This document shows, piece after piece, positions 7,544 to 8,318 of a stretch of DNA of 8,318 nt. Position numbers and translations under genes: made by a program. The notes beneath the pieces were generated by a model, which was not told the DNA's origin, made no database searches, and saw only the letters and a program-made list of their open reading frames with translations. Source of the DNA: an uncultured Burkholderiales bacterium (GTDB taxonomy: Bacteria; Pseudomonadota; Gammaproteobacteria; Burkholderiales; Burkholderiaceae_E); contig CAIKZV010000669.1 in NCBI GenBank assembly GCA_903831925.1, positions 1 to 8,318 of the forward strand, read 5' to 3'. Position 1 is the first letter of the stretch. Each line of letters opens with the position of its first letter.

Positions 7544-8318
7544 TCAGGGGAGTTGTCCTGCTTGGAAGAACCCGCCGCTGACGGCCCAGCCGATGGCTGC
7601 CATCAGCGCGGTGGCCGGTAGGGTGAGCGCCCAGGTCCAGATCAGGTTGCCGGCAATCCCCCATCTGACCGCCGAGATCCGATTGGCTGCGCCGACACCG
7701 ACGATTGCGCTCGTAATGGTGTGCGTGCTCGAGACCGGTATGCCGGCGGCCGACGCGATGAAGAGCATGACGGCGCCACTGGTCTCTGCGCAGAATCCGC
7801 CGACCGGACGCAGCCGGGTGATGCGTTGCCCCATGGTGCGCACGATTCGCCAACCGCCGAACAGGGTGCCAAGCGCGATGGTGAGATAGCAGGCGATGAC
7901 CACCCACACCGGCAGGTGATCAGGTTCGGTGACGCCGGCTGCGATCAGCATCAGCCAGATCACGCCCATGGTTTTTTGCGCATCGTTGCCGCCGTGTCCC
8001 AGGCTGTAGAGCGCCGACGAGACGAGCTGCAGGCGGCGCATCCAGCGATCGGCACCGCGAACCGTCGCGCCCTTGAGCACCCATCCCATCAGCACCATCA
8101 GGACGATGCCAAGCACGAATCCAAAGAGCGGCGACAGCACGATGAACGCCGCGGTGCGAACGATGCCCGCGCCGATCAGCGCCGACAGGCCGGCTTTGGC
8201 GAGTGTGGCGCCGATCAGTCCGCCGATCAGCGCGTGGGAGGAACTCGTGGGCAACCCCCAGACCCAGGTGAGCAGATCCCACAGCACGGCGCCGATCAGC
8301 GCCGTGAGCACCACGTAC
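7544..8318 (-). CDS. pit: PiT-family inorganic phosphate transporter, C-terminal part
   Basis: A multi-pass inner-membrane protein of the PiT (PHO4) family, which takes up metal-phosphate with protons. The frame is open to the right edge, so the N-terminus is missing; about 258 residues are visible. The two inverted-repeat signatures of the family are present: GLPTSSSHALIGG near the visible start and GIPVSSTHTITSAIVGVG near the end. A conserved GHGGNDAQKTMGVI lies between them in the middle. Around these are several long hydrophobic segments fit for transmembrane helices, and a charged cytoplasmic-loop stretch (KGATVRGADRWMRRLQL). It ends in TGA at 7544-7546. A PhoU-like (DUF47) partner gene often precedes pit but would lie outside the window. 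The hydrolase gene begins 17 bases downstream on the same strand, so the two are probably cotranscribed. Specificity for phosphate over sulfate is a family inference. Confidence 0.93.
   Translation of the reverse strand, partial: YVVLTALIGAVLWDLLTWVWGLPTSSSHALIGGLIGATLAKAGLSALIGAGIVRTAAFIVLSPLFGFVLGIVLMVLMGWVLKGATVRGADRWMRRLQLVSSALYSLGHGGNDAQKTMGVIWLMLIAAGVTEPDHLPVWVVIACYLTIALGTLFGGWRIVRTMGQRITRLRPVGGFCAETSGAVMLFIASAAGIPVSSTHTITSAIVGVGAANRISAVRWGIAGNLIWTWALTLPATALMAAIGWAVSGGFFQAGQLP

Noticed and set aside
7527..7907. A longer N-terminus for the hydrolase (in-frame start at 7907)
   Set aside because: The extension overlaps the well-supported pit gene and reads as Arg/His-rich shadow sequence. 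The alpha/beta hydrolase similarity begins only after the ATG at 7526.

Overview
The window is a GC-rich bacterial chromosome segment of mostly housekeeping genes. Several things point to a proteobacterium, most likely a betaproteobacterium of the Rhodocyclales/Burkholderiales type. These are a sigma32-style heat-shock promoter, the absence of any visible CIRCE operator, the gene order hemH ... grpE-dnaK-dnaJ, and protein sequences that run parallel to the E. coli versions. The taxonomic placement is an inference from gene order and sequence character, not from a search.

Layout, left to right. The 3' part of hemH (ferrochelatase, + strand) ends at 421. A short convergent intergenic region carries two perfect hairpins. 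Next comes a small - strand gene for a BON-LysM protein of the Kbp/YgaU family (513-1016). A divergent regulatory region (1017-1199) holds a good sigma32-type promoter facing right. The chaperone operon follows: grpE (1200-1748), dnaK (1810-3738) and dnaJ (3865-4986). The 126-base dnaK-dnaJ gap can fold into a long branched hairpin. Twenty bases after dnaJ lies a VOC/glyoxalase-fold gene (5007-5438), then hemL (glutamate-1-semialdehyde aminomutase, 5505-6782). Convergent to hemL, on the - strand, are a YpfH-like alpha/beta hydrolase (6843-7526) and, upstream of it, the C-terminal part of a PiT-family phosphate transporter that runs off the right edge (7544-8318).

How the genes work together. 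GrpE, DnaK and DnaJ form the Hsp70 cycle, with DnaJ as substrate loader and ATPase activator and GrpE as nucleotide exchange factor. HemL and HemH act in early and late steps of heme synthesis and bracket the chaperone operon. The VOC gene sits close enough to dnaJ to share its transcript. The pit and hydrolase genes form a separate two-gene unit.

I see no mobile element, CRISPR array, tRNA, rRNA, prophage or defence system. Nothing in the window looks like a wholly new system. Two observations stand out. The hydrolase has glycine where the family's nucleophilic serine should be, while keeping the Asp and His of the triad. The dnaK-dnaJ spacer has a 15-pair stem whose two wobble pairs work only in the sense transcript.
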